Below are positions 1 through 7,453 of a DNA stretch of 19,756 nt, piece after piece. This DNA comes from Neisseria uirgultaei (GTDB taxonomy: Bacteria; Pseudomonadota; Gammaproteobacteria; Burkholderiales; Neisseriaceae), in assembly GCF_962719845.1 (NCBI RefSeq), contig NZ_CAUIYF010000021.1, positions 1 to 19,756 on the forward strand, written 5' to 3'. The translations under genes and the position numbers were made by a program. The first letter of the stretch is position 1; every line of letters starts with the position of its first letter. The notes beneath the pieces are model-generated. The model made no database searches, was not told the origin of the DNA, and was given only the letters and a program-made list of their open reading frames with translations.

Positions 1-4
1 TTTT

Positions 5-16
5 GGGGGGGGGGGG
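5..16 (+). repeat. Poly-G tract, 12 G, in phase-variable promoter spacer
   Basis: Twelve consecutive G lie immediately upstream of the TAGAAT -10 box. Homopolymeric G/C tracts between -35 and -10 are the known slipped-strand switch of Neisseria porA, opc and fetA promoters. The copy at the other end of the window has 11 G preceded by GC; deleting that C converts one form exactly into the other. Confidence 0.85.
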
Positions 17-71
17 TAGAATTTCCAGACTTAAAGCTTAAGTTTTTTTAACAAAGTTTGGGGGAGTCTAA
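17..71 (+). promoter_or_regulatory. -10 box, 5' UTR and RBS of the lipoprotein gene
   Basis: A -10 hexamer TAGAAT (17-22) directly abuts a 12-G run (5-16). A transcript would start near 29, giving a leader of about 43 nt. A strong Shine-Dalgarno GGGGGAG (60-66) lies 5 nt before the ATG at 72, which decides the start. The matching -35 lies outside this end of the window but is present in the second copy at 19671-19701. Confidence 0.7.
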
Positions 72-1133
72 ATGAAAGTATCTCAATCAGTAATGAATAA
101 ACTTGTTATTGCTGCTATTGCTTCTATGGGGCTAACAGCGTGCGCGGGTGGCGGTTCCGGTTCATCTATGTCGGTTCAACCAAGCATTTCGGAACAACTG
201 AAAGACAATGCAAATGTTGATACGAAAGATGAAAAAGTTATTGAATATCTGGAGAAATCATCATTAAAAGATGTACCAAAAGAATTGCAAGCCAAAGTAT
301 TAGAGGTTAAAGGTGATGAATATACAGGAGCGCGAAAACAATATGCAGGTAAGCTCGGTAAGGGTGAATCTGTCAAGGCAATGCTATTTCTAGACGGTGA
401 AGAGCCGTTTAGTAAGGAACAACTTCAGAAGATGGATGTATATGTTAATGGTAAAAAATACGAAGGTAGTAAGGGGGGTGAGCTAGATGTTCTCCCCAAA
501 GGTTTGGGTGAGCAAAAGATTGAGTTTTACGGTGCGGATAAAGAACAGAATTATGCGCTATTAAAAACTTGGGTTTATGAGCAGCCGTATTCCGTGGTTA
601 GAGGCTATTTTGACTACGTTCAAAAAGACGGTAATCCTACAGAAAAGAATAGACAAAATCCTGAAGAGATTCCATTTGACTTGTCTCTGGGCGACATTAG
701 AGGCGTGGCAACAGATGAAGACAAATTACCCAAGGCTGGGAGCTTTCAATATGAAGGTCGGGCATTTGGCGGTAATAGGGTTTTATCCAAAGAATCGTTA
801 GATAACCATAATGGCGTATTTAGATACACAATTGATTTTGATCTTAGAAAAGGCTCTGGCTCAATTGAAGGAATGGAACAATATGGCAAGATCAAATTAG
901 AAGAAGCTGCTATTGAGAGAATCCCTTATCAAGTGTCCGGCTCCAGCTTAGGGTTGAAAGACCAGGTTTCTTATTTCGGCGTGAACGAAGGAGTGGCTAC
1001 GTCAGAGAAGGATAATGAGATTAAAAAGTATCATTTGGGTATTTTCGGCGAAGCGGCTAATGAAGTAGCAGGTGCTGTAAGTCATGAGTATAAACATCAA
1101 GCTGTTATCGGTTTCGGCGGCGAGAAGAAATAG
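72..1133 (+). CDS. Surface lipoprotein with fHbp-like C-terminal barrel, probable Slam substrate
   Basis: Predicted outer-membrane surface lipoprotein of 353 aa. A type II signal peptide ends in the lipobox LTAC with lipidated Cys24, followed by a Gly/Ser linker (GGGSGSS). Residues about 50-200 form a domain I do not recognise. From residue 204 the sequence follows the C-terminal barrel of factor H-binding protein and related TbpB/HpuA-type lipoproteins: GDIRG (207-211), KLP..G..YEGRAFGG, YTIDF, LGIFG (322-326) with EVAG after it, and a Gly-rich end. The ligand cannot be told: it may be a host protein such as complement or an iron/heme carrier, and no TonB-dependent receptor lies nearby. The Slam gene begins 197 bp downstream. 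The gene looks more AT-rich than its neighbours and has no uptake sequence inside, consistent with lateral exchange. The start at 72 has a strong RBS; ATG at 93 has none. It is not orthodox fHbp, which is shorter and has a different N-terminal half. Confidence 0.85.
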   Translation: MKVSQSVMNKLVIAAIASMGLTACAGGGSGSSMSVQPSISEQLKDNANVDTKDEKVIEYLEKSSLKDVPKELQAKVLEVKGDEYTGARKQYAGKLGKGESVKAMLFLDGEEPFSKEQLQKMDVYVNGKKYEGSKGGELDVLPKGLGEQKIEFYGADKEQNYALLKTWVYEQPYSVVRGYFDYVQKDGNPTEKNRQNPEEIPFDLSLGDIRGVATDEDKLPKAGSFQYEGRAFGGNRVLSKESLDNHNGVFRYTIDFDLRKGSGSIEGMEQYGKIKLEEAAIERIPYQVSGSSLGLKDQVSYFGVNEGVATSEKDNEIKKYHLGIFGEAANEVAGAVSHEYKHQAVIGFGGEKK

Positions 1134-1138
1134 AGAAA

Positions 1139-1158
1139 GCACTATTTCTATTTAGTGC
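1139..1158 (+). other. Small hairpin after the lipoprotein stop
   Basis: GCACTA (1139-1144) and TAGTGC (1153-1158) form a 6-bp stem with an 8-nt loop, 5 nt after the stop codon. No T-run follows it. It may stabilise the mRNA 3' end ahead of the stronger uptake-sequence terminator. Confidence 0.4.
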
Positions 1159-1171
1159 CGTTTGTCCGGGC

Positions 1172-1203
1172 AAGATGCCGTCTGAAGTTTCAGACGGCAT
1201 TTT
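1172..1203 (+). terminator. Inverted AT-DUS pair acting as terminator
   Basis: ATGCCGTCTGAA (1175-1186) and its reverse complement (1189-1200) form a 12-bp stem followed by a short T run. Paired uptake sequences after stop codons are the commonest Neisseria terminators. It would reduce read-through from the lipoprotein gene into the Slam gene. I see no convincing sigma-70 promoter in 1204-1330, so some read-through probably supplies Slam. Confidence 0.85.
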
Positions 1204-1330
1204 CTTCAAAAAACAGTCCGCCGAATCGAATACTGCCAAGCGGCAATGCAATACCTCAAAACAGCAATAATTTCTTTCAAAACAGTTGATTCTTACTGAA
1301 CATAAATGACCGTGCAATACGAAAAGAGAA

Positions 1331-2833
1331 ATGGTGTTGCTGGGCATTTTATTTGAATTTGTTATGAAATTGATGAAATCTAAAAATATCTTTTTTATGG
1401 GATACCTAATCGCTTCGGCGACGTTTGCCGAGGATATCGGCGTGCCTGTCGAACCGATTAACGTCGGTAGTCGGGCTGCGATGCCGTCTGAAGGGGAAAG
1501 CCTCGCCCTCCTGCCGTTTGCCGAGGATGTGCCGCCGGTTCGCGATGCAATGCCGTCTGAAGTCCCTAAAAGTGCGGCAGGCGGCGATGTTCGAGGCGAC
1601 CGGATGGGAATGCAGATTAACCGGGCGTTGTTGGCGTGCGACTGGGCGGCACTGAAACGCCTATTGCCCCAATATGCCGAACAACCGCAATATGATACGG
1701 TGCTGTACCGTTATGCCCTCGGCGCGTTATACCGCAGCGAGATGCGGCAGGGCGAGGCAGCCGATCTATACCGTGAGTTGTTGTCAGAAAGGCCTGACCT
1801 TGTTTATCCCCGTTTTGATTTGGGCGTGATGCTGTTTGAAGACAAACAATATCGTGAGGCATTGGTTCAGTTGCACCGGGTCGAGGAGGCGTTGCCGCTC
1901 GATATGCGGCAGCTTGCACGGGAATATATCCGTCAGGCGGAAGCGGTGCAGGCGTGGCATCCTTCGTTCAATATGAACTATGAACAAACAGATAATGTAA
2001 ACAATGCGTCCCCTTCACGGGACATCATCCTCAACGGCCGGAAATGGACAAAATCGGAAGACAGCCTGCCCAAACGCGCCAACGGGATAAGGTACGAACT
2101 GGGTATTGACCGGATGTTTAATATTGCAGGCAATCACTTTGCCCGCTTAGGCATCAGCGGTTCCGGTGTGCATTATTGGAATGCCCGGGATTTTAGCGAA
2201 CAGGCGTTTCATGCCGAAGTAGGCTACCGTTATCGGAATAGCCGTCTAGAGTGGGGATTTCGACCCTTTGTCGAACAAAACTGGCTGGGCAATAACCGTT
2301 ATACGGCAAATACGGGTATTGCGTTGGATTACAGCCGTCGTCTGAATGAAAAATGGCGCAGCACCCAATCTCTCCAGTACGGCCGCAAACAATACCATGA
2401 CGAATATTTGGCAAAACGTTACAACAGTAAAACGATTTCAGTCAGCAGTACGTTCAGCTATTACGCTATGCCGGCTTGGCAGTTGTACGGAGGCATTAGC
2501 GGTATGTTTGATAATACTGTGGAGAAAGAGCAGGCTTCACGGCGTTATGGTGTAAGTTTGGGTACGGTGAAAATATTAGACGGCGGTCTTGGACTGAAGT
2601 TGGGTGCGGGTTACACGAAACGGATATTTAAAGCCCCTGCAACATTAATTTACAATTTTACTCGGCGCGATGATGAATATCGGATGAGCGCGGCTTTATG
2701 GCATAAAAAACTGTCGTGGAAAGGATTTACACCCCAAATAAATTTCCGTTACAACAAGATCAACAGCAATATGCCCGCCTTTTATTCGCGCAGCGGCAAG
2801 GAATGGTTTGTCAGTATAGAAAAAACGTATTGA
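1331..2833 (+). CDS. Slam, surface lipoprotein assembly modulator (DUF560), outer-membrane translocon
   Basis: Slam proteins move lipoproteins of the TbpB/fHbp/HpuA type across the outer membrane to the cell surface. This one has 500 aa, the usual size. Order: signal peptide ending near SATFA (Ala33); a polar linker with two FAED...MPSE segments; two TPR repeats (about 121-156 and 157-190) with a further helix to about 205; then from about 213 alternating polar/aromatic beta strands typical of the 14-stranded DUF560 barrel, ending in a C-terminal Tyr. Start choice is uncertain: ATG 1331 has the only weak purine-rich RBS, but ATG 1364 or 1373 would give a more ordinary signal peptide (MKLMKSK...). 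Placement right after a lipoprotein gene is the classic Slam-substrate arrangement and suggests that protein as its cargo. Which numbered Slam it is cannot be told here. Confidence 0.9.
   Translation: MVLLGILFEFVMKLMKSKNIFFMGYLIASATFAEDIGVPVEPINVGSRAAMPSEGESLALLPFAEDVPPVRDAMPSEVPKSAAGGDVRGDRMGMQINRALLACDWAALKRLLPQYAEQPQYDTVLYRYALGALYRSEMRQGEAADLYRELLSERPDLVYPRFDLGVMLFEDKQYREALVQLHRVEEALPLDMRQLAREYIRQAEAVQAWHPSFNMNYEQTDNVNNASPSRDIILNGRKWTKSEDSLPKRANGIRYELGIDRMFNIAGNHFARLGISGSGVHYWNARDFSEQAFHAEVGYRYRNSRLEWGFRPFVEQNWLGNNRYTANTGIALDYSRRLNEKWRSTQSLQYGRKQYHDEYLAKRYNSKTISVSSTFSYYAMPAWQLYGGISGMFDNTVEKEQASRRYGVSLGTVKILDGGLGLKLGAGYTKRIFKAPATLIYNFTRRDDEYRMSAALWHKKLSWKGFTPQINFRYNKINSNMPAFYSRSGKEWFVSIEKTY
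1424..1561 (+). repeat. Internal duplication in Slam linker carrying two AT-DUS
   Basis: TTTGCCGAGGAT occurs at 1424-1435 and 1517-1528, and each copy is followed by ATGCCGTCTGAA (1481-1492 and 1550-1561). In protein this is FAED...AMPSE twice (residues 32-54 and 63-77). Both uptake sequences are in frame and encode MPSE in the flexible segment between signal peptide and TPR domain. Confidence 0.8.
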
Positions 2834-2926
2834 CAGTATTTTCTTCAGCCGTCCGACTGATTGTGAGAGAAGTCGGTAAATATTTATCGGCAAACAAGAA
2901 AATCATCTTTCTTCTTGTCGTTATGC

Positions 2927-2956
2927 TTGACTGTATGCTTGCAATAAAAATATAAT
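2927..2956 (+). promoter_or_regulatory. Strong sigma-70 promoter of the str operon
   Basis: TTGACT (2927-2932, 5/6 match to consensus) and a perfect TATAAT (2951-2956) are separated by 18 nt. Transcription would begin near 2963, about 50 nt before rpsL. It is the best promoter match I found in the window and makes str operon expression independent of the Slam gene upstream. No terminator hairpin is evident between the Slam stop and this promoter. Confidence 0.85.
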
Positions 2957-3011
2957 TCCACTCTTGCTGACATGGTGTCGGCAAGTATTTAACTCAACAG
3001 GACGAGAAAAT

Positions 3012-3383
3012 ATGCCAACTATCAACCAATTGGTACGCAAAGGCCGTCAAAAGCCCGTGTACGTAAACAAAGTGCCCGCACTGGAGGCTTGCCCACAAAA
3101 ACGCGGCGTGTGCACCCGTGTATATACAACTACCCCTAAAAAACCTAACTCTGCATTGCGTAAAGTGTGTAAAGTTCGCCTGACCAACGGTTTTGAAGTC
3201 ATTTCATACATCGGTGGTGAAGGCCACAACTTGCAAGAGCATAGTGTCGTATTGATTCGCGGCGGCCGTGTAAAAGACTTGCCGGGTGTGCGTTACCACA
3301 CTGTACGCGGTTCTTTGGATACAGCAGGTGTTAAAGACCGTAAACAAGCCCGTTCCAAATACGGTGCTAAGCGTCCTAAATAA
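3012..3383 (+). CDS. rpsL: 30S ribosomal protein S12
   Basis: S12 lies at the decoding centre of the small subunit and controls tRNA-selection accuracy. The 123-aa product begins MPTINQLVRKG, the family's invariant start, at ATG 3012 with AGGA at 2999-3002. An in-frame TTG at 2964 lies at the predicted transcription start and is not a real start. TPKKPNSALRKV around Lys43 and GGRVKDLPGVRYH around Lys88 carry the streptomycin-sensitive residues Lys43 and Lys88. It is the first gene of the str operon. The Lys-rich C-terminus (SKYGAKRPK) is typical. Confidence 0.98.
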   Translation: MPTINQLVRKGRQKPVYVNKVPALEACPQKRGVCTRVYTTTPKKPNSALRKVCKVRLTNGFEVISYIGGEGHNLQEHSVVLIRGGRVKDLPGVRYHTVRGSLDTAGVKDRKQARSKYGAKRPK

Positions 3384-3500
3384 TTACAGGGACTCAAATA
3401 GGCACGTCGGCCGCCTAAGCTGAACAACGGCCGAGTAAGTGAATACTTGATTGGGTATTCATGGGAATAGACCCGACTGAATAGATTAAAGGAAATTAAA
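3384..3500 (+). promoter_or_regulatory. S12-S7 intercistronic leader with two hairpins, possible S7 autoregulatory site
   Basis: The 117-nt gap holds two perfect stems: TCGGCCG/CGGCCGA (3407-3413 with 3428-3434) and TGAATAC/GTATTCA (3440-3446 with 3455-3461). No T-run follows either, so they are not obvious terminators. In E. coli, S7 binds the structured rpsL-rpsG spacer and represses its own translation. The same position and similar length here suggest an equivalent control; this is inference from structure and context. Confidence 0.5.
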
Positions 3501-3971
3501 ATGCCAAGACGTAGAGAAGTCCCCAAGCGCGACGTATTGCCCGATCCTAAATTCGGCAGCGTCGAGCTGACCAAATTCATGAACGTATTGATGATTGACG
3601 GTAAAAAATCCGTTGCCGAACGTATCGTTTATGGTGCGTTGGAGCAAATCGAGAAAAAAACCGGCAAAGTAGCAATCGAAGTATTTAACGAAGCCATTGC
3701 AAATGCCAAACCTATCGTGGAAGTGAAAAGCCGCCGTGTGGGTGGTGCAAACTACCAAGTTCCTGTTGAGGTTCGTCCTTCACGCCGTTTGGCTTTGGCA
3801 ATGCGCTGGGTTCGCGATGCTGCCCGCAAACGTGGTGAGAAATCTATGGACCTGCGTTTGGCAGGCGAATTGATTGATGCGTCCGAAGGCCGTGGCGGTG
3901 CGTTGAAAAAACGTGAAGAAGTACACCGTATGGCTGAAGCCAACAAAGCATTCTCTCACTTCCGTTTCTAA
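3501..3971 (+). CDS. rpsG: 30S ribosomal protein S7
   Basis: S7 is a primary 16S rRNA-binding protein that nucleates assembly of the 30S head and contacts the E-site tRNA. The product has 156 aa, the normal bacterial length, starting MPRRREVPKRDVLPDP. The family motifs VGGANYQVPVEV and RRLALAMRW are intact, and it ends in AFSHFRF. The Shine-Dalgarno AAAGGAAA sits just before ATG 3501. The gap to fusA is 18 nt, so the two are probably co-translated from the str mRNA. In other bacteria S7 is the regulator of this operon. Confidence 0.98.
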   Translation: MPRRREVPKRDVLPDPKFGSVELTKFMNVLMIDGKKSVAERIVYGALEQIEKKTGKVAIEVFNEAIANAKPIVEVKSRRVGGANYQVPVEVRPSRRLALAMRWVRDAARKRGEKSMDLRLAGELIDASEGRGGALKKREEVHRMAEANKAFSHFRF

Positions 3972-3989
3972 TTTTGAAAGGCTAATAAA

Positions 3990-6095
3990 ATGGCTCGTAA
4001 GACCCCGATCAGCCTGTACCGCAATATCGGTATTTCCGCCCATATCGATGCGGGTAAAACCACGACGACAGAACGTATTTTGTTCTATACCGGTTTGACC
4101 CACAAGTTGGGCGAAGTGCATGACGGTGCGGCTACTACCGACTACATGGAACAAGAGCAAGAGCGCGGTATTACCATTACCTCCGCTGCCGTTACTTCCT
4201 ACTGGTCCGGTATGGCGAAACAGTTCCCCGAGCACCGTTTCAACATCATCGACACCCCGGGACACGTTGACTTTACCGTAGAGGTAGAGCGTTCTATGCG
4301 TGTATTGGACGGCGCGGTAATGGTTTACTGCGCGGTGGGCGGTGTTCAACCCCAATCTGAAACCGTATGGCGGCAAGCCAACAAATACCAAGTTCCACGC
4401 TTGGCGTTTGTCAATAAAATGGACCGTCAAGGTGCCAACTTCTTCCGCGTTGTCGAGCAAATGAAAACCCGTTTGCGCGCAAACCCAGTACCTATCGTTA
4501 TTCCGGTAGGCGCAGAAGACAGTTTCACCGGTGTTGTTGACCTGCTGAAAATGAAATCCATCATCTGGAATGAAGCCGATAAAGGTACAACCTTTACCTA
4601 TGGCGACATTCCCGCTGAATTGGTTGAAACTGCTGAAGAATGGCGTCAAAACATGATTGAAGCCGCAGCAGAAGCCAGCGAAGAATTGATGGACAAATAC
4701 TTGGGCGGCGACGAGCTGACCGAGGAAGAAATTGTAGGTGCATTGCGTCAACGTACTTTGGCAGGCGAAATTCAGCCGATGTTGTGCGGTTCCGCATTTA
4801 AAAACAAAGGTGTTCAACGTATGTTGGACGCAGTTGTAGAATTGCTGCCTGCTCCTACCGATATTCCTCCAGTTCAAGGTGTTAACCCTAACACTGAAGA
4901 AGCCGACAGCCGCCAAGCCAGCGATGAAGAGAAATTCTCTGCATTGGCATTCAAAATGTTGAACGACAAATACGTCGGTCAGCTGACCTTTATCCGCGTT
5001 TACTCCGGTGTCGTGAAATCCGGTGATACCGTATTGAATTCTGTAAAAGGCACTCGCGAACGTATCGGCCGTTTGGTGCAAATGACTGCCGCAGACCGTA
5101 CTGAAATCGAAGAAGTACGCGCCGGCGACATCGCCGCTGCTATCGGTCTGAAAGACGTTACCACTGGTGAAACCTTGTGTGCAGAAAGCGCGCCGATTAT
5201 CTTGGAACGCATGGAATTCCCTGAGCCGGTAATCCATATTGCCGTTGAGCCGAAAACCAAAGCCGACCAAGAGAAAATGGGTATCGCCCTGAACCGTCTG
5301 GCTAAAGAAGACCCTTCTTTCCGTGTCCGCACAGACGAAGAGTCCGGTCAAACCATTATTTCCGGTATGGGTGAGCTGCACTTGGAAATTATTGTTGACC
5401 GTATGAAACGCGAATTCGGCGTGGAAGCAAATATCGGTGCGCCTCAAGTGGCTTACCGCGAAACTATCCGCAAAGAAGTCGAAGCCGAATACAAACACGC
5501 CAAACAATCCGGTGGTAAAGGTCAATACGGTCACGTTGTGATCAAAATGGAACCTATGGAGCCGGGTGGCGCAGGCTACGAATTTATCGACGAAATTAAA
5601 GGTGGTGTGATTCCTCGTGAATTCATTCCGTCTGTCGATAAAGGTATCCGCGATACCCTGCCTAACGGTATCGTTGCAGGCTACCCAGTAGTTGACGTAC
5701 GTGTACGTTTGATCTTCGGTTCTTCGCACGACGTCGACTCCTCTCAACTGGCCTTCGAATTGGCTGCTTCCCAAGCCTTCAAAGAAGGTATGCGTAAAGC
5801 CAATCCTGCCCTGCTTGAGCCAATCATGGCAGTTGAAGTGGAAACCCCTGAAGAATATATGGGCGACGTAATGGGCGATTTGAACCGCCGTCGCGGTGTT
5901 GTATTGGGTATGGATGATGACGGTATCGGCGGTAAAAAAGTCCGTGCCGAAGTACCTCTGGCAGAAATGTTCGGTTACTCGACTGACCTGCGTTCTGCAA
6001 CCCAAGGCCGCGCTACTTACTCTATGGAGTTCAAGAAATATTCTGAAGCTCCTGCCCACATAGCTGCTGCTGTAACTGAAGCCCGTAAAGGCTAA
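3990..6095 (+). CDS. fusA: Elongation factor G
   Basis: EF-G is the GTPase that drives tRNA-mRNA translocation and, with RRF, ribosome recycling. The 701-aa length is normal. GTPase motifs are intact: AHIDAGKT (17-24, P-loop), RGITI in switch I, DTPGHVDF (88-95) and NKMD (142-145). The later beta-barrel and domain III-V sequence is complete, including GQYGHV and the QLAFELAASQAF region. The start at 3990 follows GAAAGG (3976-3981). It is third in the str operon; an uptake-sequence hairpin follows it before tuf. A very long antisense open frame across this gene is a codon-bias shadow. Confidence 0.98.
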   Translation: MARKTPISLYRNIGISAHIDAGKTTTTERILFYTGLTHKLGEVHDGAATTDYMEQEQERGITITSAAVTSYWSGMAKQFPEHRFNIIDTPGHVDFTVEVERSMRVLDGAVMVYCAVGGVQPQSETVWRQANKYQVPRLAFVNKMDRQGANFFRVVEQMKTRLRANPVPIVIPVGAEDSFTGVVDLLKMKSIIWNEADKGTTFTYGDIPAELVETAEEWRQNMIEAAAEASEELMDKYLGGDELTEEEIVGALRQRTLAGEIQPMLCGSAFKNKGVQRMLDAVVELLPAPTDIPPVQGVNPNTEEADSRQASDEEKFSALAFKMLNDKYVGQLTFIRVYSGVVKSGDTVLNSVKGTRERIGRLVQMTAADRTEIEEVRAGDIAAAIGLKDVTTGETLCAESAPIILERMEFPEPVIHIAVEPKTKADQEKMGIALNRLAKEDPSFRVRTDEESGQTIISGMGELHLEIIVDRMKREFGVEANIGAPQVAYRETIRKEVEAEYKHAKQSGGKGQYGHVVIKMEPMEPGGAGYEFIDEIKGGVIPREFIPSVDKGIRDTLPNGIVAGYPVVDVRVRLIFGSSHDVDSSQLAFELAASQAFKEGMRKANPALLEPIMAVEVETPEEYMGDVMGDLNRRRGVVLGMDDDGIGGKKVRAEVPLAEMFGYSTDLRSATQGRATYSMEFKKYSEAPAHIAAAVTEARKG

Positions 6096-6105
6096 TCAGG
6101 CAAAT

Positions 6106-6144
6106 AGGTCGTCTGAAAGGCTGAAATGATTTTTCAGACGACCT
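6106..6144 (+). terminator. Inverted AGGTCGTCTGAA pair between fusA and tuf
   Basis: AGGTCGTCTGAA (6106-6117) and its inverse (6133-6144) make a 13-bp stem, counting one flanking A-T pair, with a 13-nt loop. The word is the AG variant of the uptake sequence described as a dialect of N. mucosa. No strong T-run follows (CTCTGTTC), so it is probably a partial terminator within the str operon and allows some read-through to tuf. I see no clear separate promoter for tuf in 6145-6183. Confidence 0.65.
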
Positions 6145-6183
6145 CTGTTCTTTAATCGATCTTTAATGTAAAGGAATTAGCTC

Positions 6184-7368
6184 ATGGCTAAGGAAAAATT
6201 TGAACGTAGCAAACCGCACGTAAACGTTGGCACCATCGGTCACGTTGACCATGGTAAAACCACCCTGACTGCTGCTTTGACTACTATTTTGGCTAAAAAA
6301 TTCGGCGGTGCTGCAAAAGCTTACGACCAAATCGACAACGCTCCCGAAGAAAAAGCCCGCGGTATTACCATCAATACCTCACACGTAGAATACGAAACCG
6401 AAACCCGCCACTACGCACACGTAGACTGCCCGGGCCACGCCGACTACGTTAAAAACATGATTACCGGTGCCGCACAAATGGACGGCGCAATCTTGGTATG
6501 TTCCGCTGCCGACGGTCCTATGCCGCAAACCCGCGAACACATCCTGTTGGCCCGCCAAGTAGGCGTACCTTACATCATCGTGTTCATGAACAAATGCGAC
6601 ATGGTTGACGATGCCGAGCTGTTGGAACTGGTTGAAATGGAAATCCGTGACTTGCTGTCAAGCTACGACTTCCCAGGCGACGACTGCCCGATCGTACAAG
6701 GTTCTGCACTGAAAGCCTTGGAAGGCGACGCCGCTTACGAAGAAAAAATCTTCGAACTGGCTGCCGCATTGGACAGCTACATCCCGACTCCTGAGCGTGC
6801 CGTGGACAAACCGTTCCTGTTGCCTATCGAAGACGTATTCTCCATCTCCGGTCGCGGTACCGTAGTAACCGGCCGTGTAGAGCGCGGTGTCATCCACGTT
6901 GGTGACGAGATCGAAATCGTAGGTCTGAAAGAAACCCAAAAAACCACCTGTACCGGTGTTGAAATGTTCCGCAAACTGCTGGACGAAGGTCAGGCGGGCG
7001 ACAACGTAGGCGTATTGCTGCGCGGTACCAAACGTGAAGACGTGGAACGCGGTCAGGTATTGGCCAAACCCGGCACCATCACTCCGCACACCAAGTTCAA
7101 AGCAGAAGTGTACGTATTGAGCAAAGAAGAGGGCGGTCGCCATACCCCGTTCTTCGCCAACTACCGTCCCCAATTCTACTTCCGTACCACCGACGTAACC
7201 GGCGCGGTTACTTTGGAAGAAGGTGTGGAAATGGTAATGCCGGGTGAGAACGTAACCATTACCGTAGAACTGATTGCGCCTATCGCTATGGAAGAAGGTC
7301 TGCGCTTTGCGATTCGCGAAGGCGGCCGTACCGTGGGTGCCGGCGTGGTTTCTTCTGTTATCGCTTAA
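6184..7368 (+). CDS. tuf: Elongation factor Tu (possible tufA/tufB composite)
   Basis: EF-Tu is the GTPase that delivers aminoacyl-tRNA to the ribosomal A site. The 394-aa product has an intact P-loop GHVDHGKT (19-26), RGITI switch I, DCPGHADY (81-88) and NKCD (136-139), then barrel domains 2 and 3. AAAGGAAT lies before ATG 6184. The left flank (fusA) is that of tufA; the right flank (trpT, secE) is that of tufB. Neisseria normally has both copies nearly identical about 20 kb apart, so this single gene may join the left half of one locus to the right half of the other. Confidence 0.97.
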   Translation: MAKEKFERSKPHVNVGTIGHVDHGKTTLTAALTTILAKKFGGAAKAYDQIDNAPEEKARGITINTSHVEYETETRHYAHVDCPGHADYVKNMITGAAQMDGAILVCSAADGPMPQTREHILLARQVGVPYIIVFMNKCDMVDDAELLELVEMEIRDLLSSYDFPGDDCPIVQGSALKALEGDAAYEEKIFELAAALDSYIPTPERAVDKPFLLPIEDVFSISGRGTVVTGRVERGVIHVGDEIEIVGLKETQKTTCTGVEMFRKLLDEGQAGDNVGVLLRGTKREDVERGQVLAKPGTITPHTKFKAEVYVLSKEEGGRHTPFFANYRPQFYFRTTDVTGAVTLEEGVEMVMPGENVTITVELIAPIAMEEGLRFAIREGGRTVGAGVVSSVIA

Positions 7369-7374
7369 GTTTAG

Positions 7375-7450
7375 AGGCCAATAGCTCAATTGGTAGAGTA
7401 TCGGTCTCCAAAACCGAGGGTTGGGGGTTCGAGACCCTCTTGGCCTGCCA
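7375..7450 (+). tRNA. trpT: tRNA-Trp (CCA anticodon)
   Basis: This is a 76-nt cloverleaf: acceptor AGGCCAA pairs with TTGGCCT, discriminator G, encoded CCA end (7448-7450). The anticodon stem TCGGT/ACCGA encloses the loop CTCCAAA with anticodon CCA (7408-7410), which reads UGG. The T arm contains GGTTCGAGACC. It starts 6 nt after the tuf stop codon, so it is probably processed from the tuf transcript, as in the tufB-trpT-secE arrangement of many beta- and gammaproteobacteria. Confidence 0.98.
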
Positions 7451-7453
7451 AAT

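Larger units (their letters stand above)
1..77 (+). repeat. Terminal direct repeat, left copy
   Basis: Bases 6-77 are identical to 19685-19756 (72/72). Extending left, 1-77 aligns to 19679-19756 with a single missing C. The repeat covers the poly-G tract, -10 box, leader and first two codons of the lipoprotein gene. The two window ends therefore represent one locus or two copies of it. Confidence 0.97.

Noticed and set aside
72..1133. Orthodox factor H-binding protein gene
   Set aside because: Only the C-terminal third follows fHbp; the protein is about 80 residues longer, its N-terminal half differs, and Slam adjacency is unlike the usual fHbp locus.
72..1133. HpuA of a haemoglobin receptor pair
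   Set aside because: No TonB-dependent HpuB-like receptor is adjacent, and its poly-G tract is in the promoter, not the coding region. A distant HpuA-like role remains possible.
2964..3011. Upstream TTG start for rpsL
   Set aside because: It lies at the predicted transcription start, has no RBS, and adds residues not found in S12; ATG 3012 gives the exact family N-terminus.
3120..3280. Streptomycin resistance substitution in rpsL
   Set aside because: Lys43 and Lys88 are both wild type.
3780..6059. 759-codon open frame on the minus strand over fusA
   Set aside because: It is the antisense shadow of fusA, has a low-complexity Phe/His/Asn-rich product with no domain, and no RBS or promoter. 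EF-G on the plus strand explains the sequence fully.
6658..7389. 243-codon minus-strand open frame over tuf
   Set aside because: Codon-bias shadow of EF-Tu; product has no recognisable domain. Similar shadows over rpoB and rpoC were dropped for the same reason.
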